A model generated the notes under the pieces. The model worked only from the letters and a program-made list of their open reading frames with translations. It was not told where the DNA came from and searched no databases. A program made the position numbers and the translations under genes. 64,000 nt of DNA, taken from assembly GCA_023441965.1 (NCBI GenBank), contig JAEZNB010000078.1, positions 1 to 64,000 of the forward strand, written 5' to 3'. This DNA comes from Bacillota bacterium. GTDB taxonomy: Bacteria > Bacillota > Clostridia > Lachnospirales > Lachnospiraceae. This document shows positions 52,017 to 61,652 of this stretch, in pieces. Positions within the stretch are counted from its first letter, which is position 1, and each line of letters opens with the position of its first letter.

Positions 52017-54929
52017 ATGGGAATGTCGAGACGGAGGAAGCAACTGCTGGCGGTAATGCTCATTGCCGCGTTAAGCTGCAGTAATATCATAGCCGGTAGG
52101 GATACGGCCAGTGCTAAGACCGATACTTCTCTGGAAGAATATATGGAGCTATTCAACAGAAATACTGTCGATAGCGTGGATTATAAGGATTATCTTTCTG
52201 ATTACGATAGGTCGAAGAGGCCGGCTGCTGAGTATGTCATCGAGGCCGGGGACTATGTTCGGGCAGATGGGATGGTGCCTGTTCTCTTTACAGATTATGA
52301 AGGGATGGAAGGAGTCTCGGTTTATACCGAGGAACAAGGCCTGATAGAATATGAGGTAGAGATCGAGGAGGAAGGCTTCTATGAGCTCTCCTTGCTGTAT
52401 TATCCGGTGGAAGGCAAGAGTGCCTCCATTCAGAGAGGTATCTTTATCGATGGTATGTTGCCCTTCAGCCAGCTTGATCTGGTGGAATTCTCCCGGATCT
52501 GGGTCAATGAGTCTGAGACCTGGGAGCGGGACAATCGGGGCAATGACCTGAAGCCCAAGCAGGTGGAGGCTCCCCGGTGGATCACCGGTTATCTTTTTGA
52601 CAGCGAGGGCTATGAGACCAGAAGGCTCTCCATCTATTTCACGGAAGGGACCCATACGATCACTCTGTATTCCCGTAGAGAACCAATGCTGTTAAGAAGA
52701 CTTATTCTGAACAATCCGGAGCAGATCCGGAGCTACGATGAGACTAAGGCGGAATGGGATGCGACAGGGGCGGTCGATTCGACCGGCCAACTGGTGACCA
52801 TTCATGCTGAAGAAGCAGACCGTAAATCCTCGCAGATGCTGTATCCTTCCCAGGATAAATCCTCACCTGCCGTATATCCCTATAGTGCAAAGCAGTTAAG
52901 GAATAATACGATCGGCAGTAATTCCAGCTGGAGAATCGTGGGACAATGGCTGGAATGGGACTTTGAAGTGGAACAGACCGGCTATTATTACATCACCTTA
53001 CATGCCCGTCAGAACTTCGTCAGAGGGATCTACACCTCAAGAAAGGTAATGATGGATGGTGAGGTGCCCTTTGAGGAGCTGGCCGATTATGGCTTCAAAT
53101 ACAAGGATTCCTGGCATATGTCTACCTTCCGGGAGGGGGAAGGAGAAAAATATAAGTTTTATCTGGAGAAGGGAAGTCATACCCTCCGAATGGAAGTGGT
53201 ACTCGGTGATTTCTCCGAAATCATTGCCGAGGTCCAGGAATCGGTGCTGGACCTGAATGCCATCTACCGTAAGGTTATCCGGATCACGGGAGTGGAGCCG
53301 GATCAGTATCGTGATTATAACCTGGAGGAGAGTATTCCGGGACTTAGGGAGGAGCTGATTGCGGTAAGGGATCGGCTAAATTCTTCCATTGATTCGCTGC
53401 TTACCGTAGCCGGGAACCGCAGTAACCGGGAAGCTGCTCTGACCACTATGGTGGAGGAGCTGAACTTCCTGATCGGGGATGTAGAGAGATTTACCAAGTC
53501 CCTGGCTGCCTATAAGCTCGATATGAGCGCCTTGGGCAACTGGATTACCCAGGTTCTGGACCAGCCTCTGGCCCTGGATACCATTTATGTCCACTCGCCG
53601 GATCAGCCGGTACCCAAGGTGAAAAATTCCTTATGGGACCGTTTCTTACATATGCTCAAGACCCTCTTTTATTCCTTTATCATAGATTACAATACCATCG
53701 GCAATGTAGCGAAGAAGGAGGAAGAGAGCAGGCAGCTTACCGTCTGGATCGGCTCGGGCAGAGATCAAGCCAATATACTCAAGGCACTGATCGATGAAAG
53801 CTTCACTCCGGAAACCAATATTAATGTCAATGTGCAGCTGGTGGATATGGGTACCCTGCTGCAGGCCACCCTTGCCGGTCAGGGGCCGGATGTGGCGGTT
53901 CAGGTAGGGAACGAACTGCCGATGAATTACGGCATGAGAAATGCAGTGGTGGATCTCAACAGATTTTCCGACCTATCCGAGATAAAGGGTTACTTCCGGG
54001 AGAGCGCCCTGGTCGCCTACGAATTCGATGGGAAGATTTTTGCCCTGCCGGAGACAGAGACCTGCCTGATGATGTTCTACCGGAAGGATATACTGGAGGA
54101 GCTCAAGCTTCCGCTTCCGACTACCTGGGATGAGATGAAGACGGCCCTGTCCGTATTATATAAGAATCAGATGGATCTTGGTATGCTGCCTTCAGAACAG
54201 AGCTTTGCGATGCTGCTGTACCAGATGGGCGGGACCTACTATAACGAAGCTGCCACCAAGTCCGCACTGGACAGCGATATTGCGGTCCGGGCCTTTAAGG
54301 AATACTGCGAATTCTATACAGACTATAAGCTGGAGAGGGAAGCGCCTGTGGATCAGCGTTTTCGTACCGGAGAAGCGCCGATTATCATAGCAGATTTTAC
54401 CTTGTACAATCAGCTGCAGGTATCCGCACCGGATATCAAGGGCTTATGGGGCTTCTCCATGGTACCGGGTACTGTGAAGGAAGACGGAACTGTGGACTAC
54501 TCCGTAACCAGCACCGGAACTGCCACCATCATGATGGAGCAGTCGAAGGAGAAGGAAGCAGCCTGGGAGTTTATGAAATGGTGGGTATCCGGCGAGATAC
54601 AGACCCAGTATGGCCGTGAGATGGAGGCTCTGCTCGGAGCAGCAGCCCGTTATCCCTCCGCCAACATAGAAGCCTTTGAAGCGCTGCCCTGGCCCTCAGA
54701 GGATTACCGGGCCTTGAAGAGCCAATTTGAATGGATCAAGGGCATCAGACAGGTTCCGGGAGGCTACTACTCCTGGCGTAATGTGAATAATGCCTTCTAT
54801 AAGGTGGTTATCACCGAGGATAAGGATAAGATGCAGCCCAGGGAAGCCCTGACTGACTTTATCAGATATATTAATGAAGAGATCACCTTTAAGCGGAAGG
54901 AATTCGGACTGCCTACGGCATCCGAATAG
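52017..54929 (+). CDS. Giant solute-binding protein: two jelly-roll carbohydrate-binding-like modules fused to a CUT1 SBP
   Basis: 970 residues, about twice a normal SBP. Parts: Sec signal (7-27; no proper lipobox, likely cleavage after ASA near 33), first beta-sandwich module (about 70-235, YVIEAGDYVRADG...GFYELSLLYYPVEG...GTHTITLYSRREPM), second module (about 260-400, VTIHAEEADRK...QTGYYYITLHARQNF...GSHTLRMEVVLGDF), helical linker (425-560), and an SBP_bac_1 domain (about 570-950, QLTVWIGSGRDQANILKALIDE, DVAVQVGNELPMNYG, IFALPETETCLMMFYRKDIL, EAAWEFMKWW). The modules resemble CBM6/35-type sugar binders. It should capture a polysaccharide or long oligosaccharide for the permeases that follow. 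ATG 52017 fits AAGGAG. Confidence 0.85.
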   Translation: MGMSRRRKQLLAVMLIAALSCSNIIAGRDTASAKTDTSLEEYMELFNRNTVDSVDYKDYLSDYDRSKRPAAEYVIEAGDYVRADGMVPVLFTDYEGMEGVSVYTEEQGLIEYEVEIEEEGFYELSLLYYPVEGKSASIQRGIFIDGMLPFSQLDLVEFSRIWVNESETWERDNRGNDLKPKQVEAPRWITGYLFDSEGYETRRLSIYFTEGTHTITLYSRREPMLLRRLILNNPEQIRSYDETKAEWDATGAVDSTGQLVTIHAEEADRKSSQMLYPSQDKSSPAVYPYSAKQLRNNTIGSNSSWRIVGQWLEWDFEVEQTGYYYITLHARQNFVRGIYTSRKVMMDGEVPFEELADYGFKYKDSWHMSTFREGEGEKYKFYLEKGSHTLRMEVVLGDFSEIIAEVQESVLDLNAIYRKVIRITGVEPDQYRDYNLEESIPGLREELIAVRDRLNSSIDSLLTVAGNRSNREAALTTMVEELNFLIGDVERFTKSLAAYKLDMSALGNWITQVLDQPLALDTIYVHSPDQPVPKVKNSLWDRFLHMLKTLFYSFIIDYNTIGNVAKKEEESRQLTVWIGSGRDQANILKALIDESFTPETNINVNVQLVDMGTLLQATLAGQGPDVAVQVGNELPMNYGMRNAVVDLNRFSDLSEIKGYFRESALVAYEFDGKIFALPETETCLMMFYRKDILEELKLPLPTTWDEMKTALSVLYKNQMDLGMLPSEQSFAMLLYQMGGTYYNEAATKSALDSDIAVRAFKEYCEFYTDYKLEREAPVDQRFRTGEAPIIIADFTLYNQLQVSAPDIKGLWGFSMVPGTVKEDGTVDYSVTSTGTATIMMEQSKEKEAAWEFMKWWVSGEIQTQYGREMEALLGAAARYPSANIEAFEALPWPSEDYRALKSQFEWIKGIRQVPGGYYSWRNVNNAFYKVVITEDKDKMQPREALTDFIRYINEEITFKRKEFGLPTASE

Positions 54930-54997
54930 AAGGCTTCCGTTATCCCGCGGAGCTGAAAGCTCGAAAGGCACCGTGAACCTAAGGCAGGGAGGTCAGA

Positions 54998-55927
54998 ATG
55001 AGAAATAAGCAGGATAATTCATATCTTAAGAAGGAATGGTCATTAAGCACAAGGATCAGACGGAGCAAAGCCTCATACCTGATGCTGGCGCCTTACTTTA
55101 TACTGTTCTTCTTATTTACCATATTACCGGTGATTACCTCAATCATCTTCAGCTTTACCAACTTTAACGTCCTGGAGCTTCCGGATTTTATCGGCTGGGA
55201 CAATTATGTCAGGCTCTTCCTTGATGATGTGGTATTTAAGAAAGCAATTACGAATACTCTGATCTTTGCCGTAATAACCGGTCCGATCAGCTATATCATG
55301 TGCCTGCTTTTTGCATGGATCATCAATGAATTCAGGGGGAAGGTCCGTGCCTTCCTGACCCTGCTCTTCTATGCACCGTCCATATCAGGAAATGCCTATC
55401 TGGTATGGAATCTCTTCTTCCGGGGGGACCGTTATGGATACCTGAACGGCTTCCTCTTAAAGAACGATTGGATCAATGCGGCAATCGTATGGATGAAGAC
55501 AGAAAAATATGTGCTGCCCTTCCTGATCGTAGTGCAGCTCTGGCTCAGTCTCGGAACCGGTTTTCTTACCTTTATTGCCGGTCTTCAGACCATAGATAGG
55601 AGTCTCTTTGAAGCGGCAGCGGTGGATGGTATCAAGAACCGCTGGCAGGAGCTGTGGTATGTGACTCTGCCCTCCATGAAGCCGCAGCTGATGTTCGGTG
55701 CGGTGATGCAGATCACCCAGTCCTTTGCCGTGGCGGATATTTCGATTAACCTGGCGGGCAATCCCAGCGTCAATTATGCCGGTACCACAGTGGTAACCCA
55801 TCTGTTGGACTATGGCTCCATCCGTTATGAAATGGGTTATGCCGCGGCAATTGCTTCAGTTCTGTTCCTCTTGATGATCGGCTCGAATAAGCTGATTCAG
55901 AGACTTTTGAAAAAGGTCGGAAGCTGA
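54998..55927 (+). CDS. CUT1 ABC transporter permease, MalF/LplB-like (pair 1)
   Basis: 309 residues, six helices. LMLAPYFILFFLFTILPVITSIIFSFTNFN opens the family; FIGWDNYVRLF near 63; EAA loop SLFEAAAVDGIKNRWQELWYVTLPSMKPQ near 200-228. It is 68 bases after the SBP fusion and 75 before its MalG-type partner. No ATPase gene is in the window, as is common for Firmicute CUT1 systems that share an MsmK/UgpC-type ATPase. Confidence 0.92.
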   Translation: MRNKQDNSYLKKEWSLSTRIRRSKASYLMLAPYFILFFLFTILPVITSIIFSFTNFNVLELPDFIGWDNYVRLFLDDVVFKKAITNTLIFAVITGPISYIMCLLFAWIINEFRGKVRAFLTLLFYAPSISGNAYLVWNLFFRGDRYGYLNGFLLKNDWINAAIVWMKTEKYVLPFLIVVQLWLSLGTGFLTFIAGLQTIDRSLFEAAAVDGIKNRWQELWYVTLPSMKPQLMFGAVMQITQSFAVADISINLAGNPSVNYAGTTVVTHLLDYGSIRYEMGYAAAIASVLFLLMIGSNKLIQRLLKKVGS

Positions 55928-56002
55928 TGTAGGGCTTCCGCTTCACAAAGCGTATTCATATTTACAGTAGATGCAGCAAGCATATGCAGTTGGGAGGCTA
56001 TG

Positions 56003-56893
56003 ATGGCAAGAGATTATATGAAACCCAGAAGGCGGATCTTCCGAGGGAAGCAGAAAAATCTGAACCGGTCTATGGCGGGCAATCTTACCCTGTTTATCTT
56101 TATGGGAGTCTGTGCGGCATTTATGGTACTGCCCCTGGTCATGATCGCAAATAATGCACTGAAGCCCCTGGATGAGGCCTTCCGCTATCCTCCGACGATC
56201 TTCGTAAGGAACCCGAGCCTGGATAACTTTTATGATTTGATTATCCTGATGTCAAATTCCTGGGTGCCCTTGTCAAGATACATATTCAATACCATTATCA
56301 TCACCGGGGGCGGCACCCTGGGTCATGTCCTGCTTGCCTCTCTGGCGGCTTATCCGCTGGCAAAGCATGATTTTCCCGGGAAGAAGCTGCTATTCGGTGC
56401 GGTAATCCTGTCTCTGATGTTCTCCTGGCAGGTGACTCAGGTCCCCAACTATCTGATCATCTCCAAGCTGGGAATTAACAATACCTATCTGGCGGTCATG
56501 ATGCCGGCCTTTGCCTATGGGTTGGGGCTCTATCTGATGAAGCAGTTCATGGAGCAGATTCCTGATTCCCTGATCGAATCGGCTAGGCTGGATGGGGCAA
56601 GCGAATATAAGATCTTCCGGACCATCATCATGCCCAATGTGAAGCCGGCCTGGCTGACCCTTGCCGTACTTCAGTTCCAGACCATGTGGGGCAATACGGG
56701 AAGTACCTTCCTGCGGGATGAGGAGCTGAAGCCCCTGCAATATGCCCTGAACCAGATCGTAAACGGTGGACCGGCCAGACAAGGGGCAGCCAATGTGGTT
56801 ACCTTTATTATTGCCGCGGTACCGATTACCTTCTTCATTATCTGTCAGAGCAGCATCATCGAAACCATGACAACCTCAGGAATGAAGGAATAA
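56003..56893 (+). CDS. CUT1 ABC transporter permease, MalG/LplC-like (pair 1)
   Basis: 296 residues, six helices. Family marks: FMVLPLVMIANNALKPLDE near 42, YPLAKHDFPGKKLL near 120, EAA loop SLIESARLDGASEYKIFRTIIMPNVKPAW near 192-220. ATG 56003 fits GGGAGG (55992-55997) better than ATG 56000. Pairs with the preceding permease to form one channel. Confidence 0.92.
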   Translation: MARDYMKPRRRIFRGKQKNLNRSMAGNLTLFIFMGVCAAFMVLPLVMIANNALKPLDEAFRYPPTIFVRNPSLDNFYDLIILMSNSWVPLSRYIFNTIIITGGGTLGHVLLASLAAYPLAKHDFPGKKLLFGAVILSLMFSWQVTQVPNYLIISKLGINNTYLAVMMPAFAYGLGLYLMKQFMEQIPDSLIESARLDGASEYKIFRTIIMPNVKPAWLTLAVLQFQTMWGNTGSTFLRDEELKPLQYALNQIVNGGPARQGAANVVTFIIAAVPITFFIICQSSIIETMTTSGMKE

Positions 56894-56967
56894 GAGAAAA
56901 GAACGATTGATTTGTTATACCAATGCATCACATAACCATAAACAGCTATACTCGATGAGGTGAAGGG

Positions 56968-58443
56968 ATGAGACGCAGAAAACTGCTACTGATACCGTTA
57001 ATTCTGATGATGCTGACCTTGGACTGCCGATATGCATCGGCAAATTCCAATGTGCCTTATCAGACCTATAATTATGATTATTGGAGAGATATCTATTATA
57101 CACCTGCCGCCTATATACCGGACGGTAATCTGTCCGGAGCCAAGCTGGGGGTAGGAGCCATGGTGGAGCCTCTGGATCTTTATGTGGCAGAGGATGGTAG
57201 GGTATATATCGCCGATACCGGTAACAACCGCATCATTATCCTGGATTCCGAGATGAAGAATCCGAGACTGGTGGAGGGCTTTGATAATCAGGGAGCTGCC
57301 GATCATTTCAACAAGCCCAGCGGCGTCTATGTCACGCCGAAGAATGAGCTTTACATCGCGGATACGGCGAATAAACGTGTTGTGGCTCTAAAGGAGGACG
57401 GAAGTCTTCTGAAGATCATCAGCAATCCGAAATCAGAGGTTCTGGCCGATGATTTCGATTTCTCCCCACTGAAGGTGACTGTGGATTATGCAGACAGAGT
57501 CTATGTCATAGCCAAGGGAAAGATTCAAGGTATCCTGGCCTTTGATCCGGATGGGAATTTTACCGGCTTCGTAGGGACCATTAAGGTTAGCATCAGTGCC
57601 TACGAGAAATTCTGGAGAAGACTTTCCACCAAGGCACAGAGAAAGCGTCAGCTACAGTTCATTCCGACGGAGTTCACAGGACTTGATATCGCACCGGACG
57701 GCTTCATCTATGCCACCAATGTGGACCCTGATGCACTTCAGTCCGTCCGCAGGTTAAATTCCAAAGGACAGGACGTAATCAAGAAGAATACCAATAACAG
57801 TGAAGGTAGGGGGATCTTAAGCGGAGACTTCTACTACCGAAGCGGAGCTGAATATGCCGGACCCTCCAGAATCGTGGATGTGGTATACCGGGGAAACGGT
57901 ATCTATTCCATACTGGATATGATCCGCGGTCGTATCTTTACCTATGATCATGAAGGAAACCTCCTCTATATCTTCGGAGGCATGGGCAGCCAGGAGGGAA
58001 CCTTCAGACTGCCCGCTGCCATCGAGATGAAGGAGGATAAGATACTGGTCTTAGATTCTCAACGTGCCGAGCTGGTCACCTTTGTCGCTACGGAATACGG
58101 CAAGCTGATCGATCGGGCGGTTGCCCTCCGTTATGACGGGGATGAAGCAGCGGCAGTTGCTCTTTGGGAAAAGGTGCTGGAGCTGGATTCGAACTTTGAG
58201 TTGGCCTATGTCGGGATCGGTAAGGCTTATCTGGCGGCCGGTGAGAACAAAACAGCGATGAAGTACCTGAAGCTAGGTATGGAACGAAACTACTACTCCA
58301 TTGCCTTTAAGCGTTACAGGGATGAGATATTAAAGGATAATCTGGGATTTATCCTGACAGGCATAACACTTCTGGTGGTAGCAGCAATCGTAAACAGACT
58401 GGTCAGAAGAAGGAAGCAGAAAGGGGGCTATGAGGATGAGTAA
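56968..58443 (+). CDS. Secreted NHL-propeller/TPR protein with C-terminal membrane anchor
   Basis: 491 residues. Signal peptide (1-25), NHL-type propeller (about 50-370) with repeats such as LYVAEDGRVYIADTGNNRIIILD, VYVTPKNELYIADTANKRVVALKEDG and YSILDMIRGRIFTYDHEGNLLYIFGG, a short TPR pair (about 385-445, AVALWEKVLELDSNFELAYVGIGKAYLAAG), then a TM helix (about 457-477) and basic tail. The propeller faces outside and is held on the membrane. No catalytic residues are recognised; it may be a scaffold or binding protein for the adjacent transporters. It overlaps the next gene by 8 bases. Confidence 0.82.
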   Translation: MRRRKLLLIPLILMMLTLDCRYASANSNVPYQTYNYDYWRDIYYTPAAYIPDGNLSGAKLGVGAMVEPLDLYVAEDGRVYIADTGNNRIIILDSEMKNPRLVEGFDNQGAADHFNKPSGVYVTPKNELYIADTANKRVVALKEDGSLLKIISNPKSEVLADDFDFSPLKVTVDYADRVYVIAKGKIQGILAFDPDGNFTGFVGTIKVSISAYEKFWRRLSTKAQRKRQLQFIPTEFTGLDIAPDGFIYATNVDPDALQSVRRLNSKGQDVIKKNTNNSEGRGILSGDFYYRSGAEYAGPSRIVDVVYRGNGIYSILDMIRGRIFTYDHEGNLLYIFGGMGSQEGTFRLPAAIEMKEDKILVLDSQRAELVTFVATEYGKLIDRAVALRYDGDEAAAVALWEKVLELDSNFELAYVGIGKAYLAAGENKTAMKYLKLGMERNYYSIAFKRYRDEILKDNLGFILTGITLLVVAAIVNRLVRRRKQKGGYEDE

Positions 58444-59059
58444 GAAGGAGAAACTCTTATATCCATTCTATGTCATCACCCATCCCTTTGACGGCTTTTA
58501 CCAGGTCAGACACAGGGGAAAGGGCAGTGTTCCGGTTGCCATGCTTTTGATTTTCCTCTTTGCCCTATCCTTCTCCTTGAATCGGAAGTATGCCAGCTTT
58601 GTGGTGAATACGGTCAATACGAGATATGTGGACAGCAGAACGGAAATCATCGGTATATTTTTTGCAGTCCTCCTGTTTTCCGTTGCCAACTGGTCCATCA
58701 CCTGCCTGTTGGAGGGAGAGGGGAGATTTAAGGATATTCTGACAGTCATGGGATACTCCATGCTGCCCATGGTCCTGACCTTCCTGCCGGTGACCATCCT
58801 GTCCTGGTTCATTGCAGCGGATGAGGAGGGAATCTATTCCCTGCTGAAGGGTATCTCCATACTGCTGTTTGTGGTAATCCTGCTGATCGGAATTATGATC
58901 ATACATAACTTCGGCTTTGGTAAAACACTCTTTACCCTGCTGCTGACCTTTGTTGCACTGCTGATTATACTTTTTATCATCATGCTGCTGTATTCACTGC
59001 TGAATCAGGTTTACCTGTTCTTTAAGAGTGCATACACGGAGCTGGTGTTAAGGGCATAG
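58436..59059 (+). CDS. Yip1-like polytopic membrane protein
   Basis: 207 residues with about five hydrophobic helices from residue 30 on. The opening YPFYVITHPFDGFYQVRHRGKGS and the pattern of helices match Yip1-family proteins in Firmicutes. Function in bacteria is unknown. ATG 58436 is chosen since AGGGGG is 8 bases before it; the gene overlaps the NHL/TPR gene, indicating translational coupling and joint action. Confidence 0.75.
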   Translation: MSKKEKLLYPFYVITHPFDGFYQVRHRGKGSVPVAMLLIFLFALSFSLNRKYASFVVNTVNTRYVDSRTEIIGIFFAVLLFSVANWSITCLLEGEGRFKDILTVMGYSMLPMVLTFLPVTILSWFIAADEEGIYSLLKGISILLFVVILLIGIMIIHNFGFGKTLFTLLLTFVALLIILFIIMLLYSLLNQVYLFFKSAYTELVLRA

Positions 59060-59072
59060 GGAGGGATAGACC

Positions 59073-61652
59073 ATGAAGAGAAAATTCAAACTCCGTTATG
59101 CAGTCATCCCTGCCGTAATCCTTGGGGCGATCATCTATGTCGCCTATCTTTTCATTCATTACTTTAACTATATGGAGTACCGCAAGTATCTGACGGACTA
59201 CAGCTATGAGGAGGGTAGGGAATTTACCGCCCTTGAGGATACAGACCCTAAGGTGAAGGGTATGGTACTGGCGGCAGAGAGCGACTATCTGAAGCTATAT
59301 ACGAATCTGAAGACGACTGAGGTTGCAGTTTATGATAAGAGGTCCGGTGAAATCACCTATTCAAATCCTGTAGACAGGGGCTCTGACGGCATAGCTACCG
59401 GAAGAAATAAGATTGCACTGAACTCCCAATTCATGCTGACCTATTATGACCTAAGCATGACGATGGTCAATATGTATAATTATGATTACAGTGTGGAAAG
59501 AGGGCAATATACCCTGGAAGCACTGGAACAGGGAATCCGCTACACCTATCTGCTGGGTAACCTGGACAGTCCTACCGGACTGGTGCCTCCCATTATTACA
59601 GAGGAGAGGCTGCAGGAGAAAATCTTAAGCAAGCTGTCTGAGAAGGATGCCAAAACCATTCGTAAGAATTATATGGAATCAAAAAATGTGGAGGGCTTCC
59701 TGGAGCTGACCGATGGCGCCAAGGCATATACGATCGGTTTACAGAAGTGGAATGAGCTGGTGAAAAAGGCCGGTTATACCCAGGCTGATTTTGATGAGGA
59801 TGCAGCGGCTGCGGCCGGAGGCAGCATGCCGGAGCGTACGACCTTTACCATACCCCTGGAATACCGTCTGGAGGGAGAGACCCTGACAGTATCGATTCCG
59901 ACTGAGAAGATTCAGGAGACCGGCAGCGGCCGGCTCGCCAATATCGACCTCTTAAGCTATTTCGGTGCGGGCGGAATGCAGGAAGAGGGCTATCTTCTGG
60001 TGCCAAATGGGACCGGTTCCCTGATTTACTTTAATAATGGCAAAAAGAACGATAAATATAATCAATATGTCTATGGCATGGATGAGACCACCCAGTCCGC
60101 TACGGTAGTAGAGGAGACCGAAAAGGTTAGAATTCCGGTCTTCGGAATCAAGCGTGACAAGAGCGCGGTATTTGCCGAGATCAGAATTGGGGACACCCTT
60201 GCCAATATTATGGCAGCCGTATCCGGAGGTGTAAACAGTTATAACTTTGTTTATCCTTCCTTTGTCTTAAGAGGCACAGAGAAGGTATCCATGTTTGGAG
60301 CGGAAGGAGAGGCGGCAGACCTGCCGGTTCTGGAAAAGGATATCTACAAGCTGAATCTGACTGTGGATTATTCCTTCTTAGCCAGCGAGGAAGCAAGCTA
60401 CTCCGGTATGGCGAACTTCTACCGGCAGAGGCTGATGGACAGAGGAGTCTTATCCCTTCAGGAAGAGGAGGCTTCCATTCCCTTCTATCTGGATCTGGTT
60501 GGTGGAGTAAAACTGGAGGAAAGTGTTCTCGGTGTATCCTACCTGGATGTGTATCCGATGACAAGCTTCGAGGAGGCTGAAATCATTCTCAATGCCTTCC
60601 GGGATCAGGGGATCGCAAATCTTAGGGTAAATTACCTTGGTTGGTTCAACGGGGGCTATTACCACGAAACCTTCCATAAGCTAAAGGTAGATAAGGAGCT
60701 TGGGGGCAAGAGGAAGCTGGAACGCCTGAACAAGACCTTAGAGGAGGCAGGCATCCGCCTGTATGGTGATGTAGGAATCCAGAGGGTGTCCTTCGAAGCA
60801 GAGAATCACTACAACTGGAAGATGGAAAATTCCAGATATTATAACGGTTATGCAGTGGCCTTCGGTAAGGTGAACCCGGCCTATTTGAGAGTCGGCCCCA
60901 TGGGATATTTTGAGACCATGTATAACGTTCTGTCACCGAAGTTCCTCGTCCGCCATGTGGAGCAGTTCTTAAAGGAGATTAAGAAGGTCGATATCACCGG
61001 AATCTCCTTAAGAGATATGGGAGATATGGTGGCTTCGGATAAGAGAAGATCCAATGTAATCAACAGGGAACAGGCCAAACAGGTCATCATCAGCCAGCTG
61101 GAGAAGATTGATGGCGCAAGGGATCATCTGATGATCAACGGTGGAAATGCTTATTCCTGGGCCTATGCCGAGGATCTGGAGAATGTTCCTGCCAGCCACA
61201 ATCCCTTCTATGTCGTGGATGAAGAGGTACCCTTCTACCAGATGGTCATCCATGGCTGTATAGATTACAGTTCCGTGGCAATCAACCTAAGTGACAGCTA
61301 CGATAAACAGGATATCATCCTAAGGAGCATTGAGTTCGGTATGTCTCCCCACTTTACCTTATCCTATGAGAATTCCAGTAAAATCAAATACTCCGGCATG
61401 AATCACCTGTATTCTACCCAGTATGAAATTTGGCTGAAGGATGCGGCCGAGATCTATCGCAAGACCAATGAAGCCTTACAGGCGGTGACCGGCAGCACCA
61501 TTACGGACCATAGCAGGATACAGGACGGAGTAAAGAGAATCACCTATGGGAATGGAACCGTCCTCTATGTGAATTATACAAAAACAGACGTAGAGATCTC
61601 CGGTACGAAGGTTCCCGCCAGGGGCTATACGCTGAAGGGGGTAGAGGAATGA
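59073..61652 (+). CDS. DUF5696-like membrane-anchored extracellular protein
   Basis: 859 residues. Short cytoplasmic start, one TM helix (about 9-29), then a large extracellular part: an N-terminal beta domain (30-350, DSPTGLVPP and a Tyr/Glu-rich surface), a beta-sandwich region (about 350-480) and a region 490-800 that alternates strands and helices (FRDQGIANLRVNYLGWFNGGYYH, EEAGIRLYGDVGIQRV, DITGISLRDMGDMVASD, HLMINGGNAYSWAY), suggesting a TIM-barrel fold like glycoside hydrolases. The family, from memory DUF5696, is found beside CUT1 transporters. Catalysis is not proven. It overlaps the next permease by 4 bases. Confidence 0.75.
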   Translation: MKRKFKLRYAVIPAVILGAIIYVAYLFIHYFNYMEYRKYLTDYSYEEGREFTALEDTDPKVKGMVLAAESDYLKLYTNLKTTEVAVYDKRSGEITYSNPVDRGSDGIATGRNKIALNSQFMLTYYDLSMTMVNMYNYDYSVERGQYTLEALEQGIRYTYLLGNLDSPTGLVPPIITEERLQEKILSKLSEKDAKTIRKNYMESKNVEGFLELTDGAKAYTIGLQKWNELVKKAGYTQADFDEDAAAAAGGSMPERTTFTIPLEYRLEGETLTVSIPTEKIQETGSGRLANIDLLSYFGAGGMQEEGYLLVPNGTGSLIYFNNGKKNDKYNQYVYGMDETTQSATVVEETEKVRIPVFGIKRDKSAVFAEIRIGDTLANIMAAVSGGVNSYNFVYPSFVLRGTEKVSMFGAEGEAADLPVLEKDIYKLNLTVDYSFLASEEASYSGMANFYRQRLMDRGVLSLQEEEASIPFYLDLVGGVKLEESVLGVSYLDVYPMTSFEEAEIILNAFRDQGIANLRVNYLGWFNGGYYHETFHKLKVDKELGGKRKLERLNKTLEEAGIRLYGDVGIQRVSFEAENHYNWKMENSRYYNGYAVAFGKVNPAYLRVGPMGYFETMYNVLSPKFLVRHVEQFLKEIKKVDITGISLRDMGDMVASDKRRSNVINREQAKQVIISQLEKIDGARDHLMINGGNAYSWAYAEDLENVPASHNPFYVVDEEVPFYQMVIHGCIDYSSVAINLSDSYDKQDIILRSIEFGMSPHFTLSYENSSKIKYSGMNHLYSTQYEIWLKDAAEIYRKTNEALQAVTGSTITDHSRIQDGVKRITYGNGTVLYVNYTKTDVEISGTKVPARGYTLKGVEE

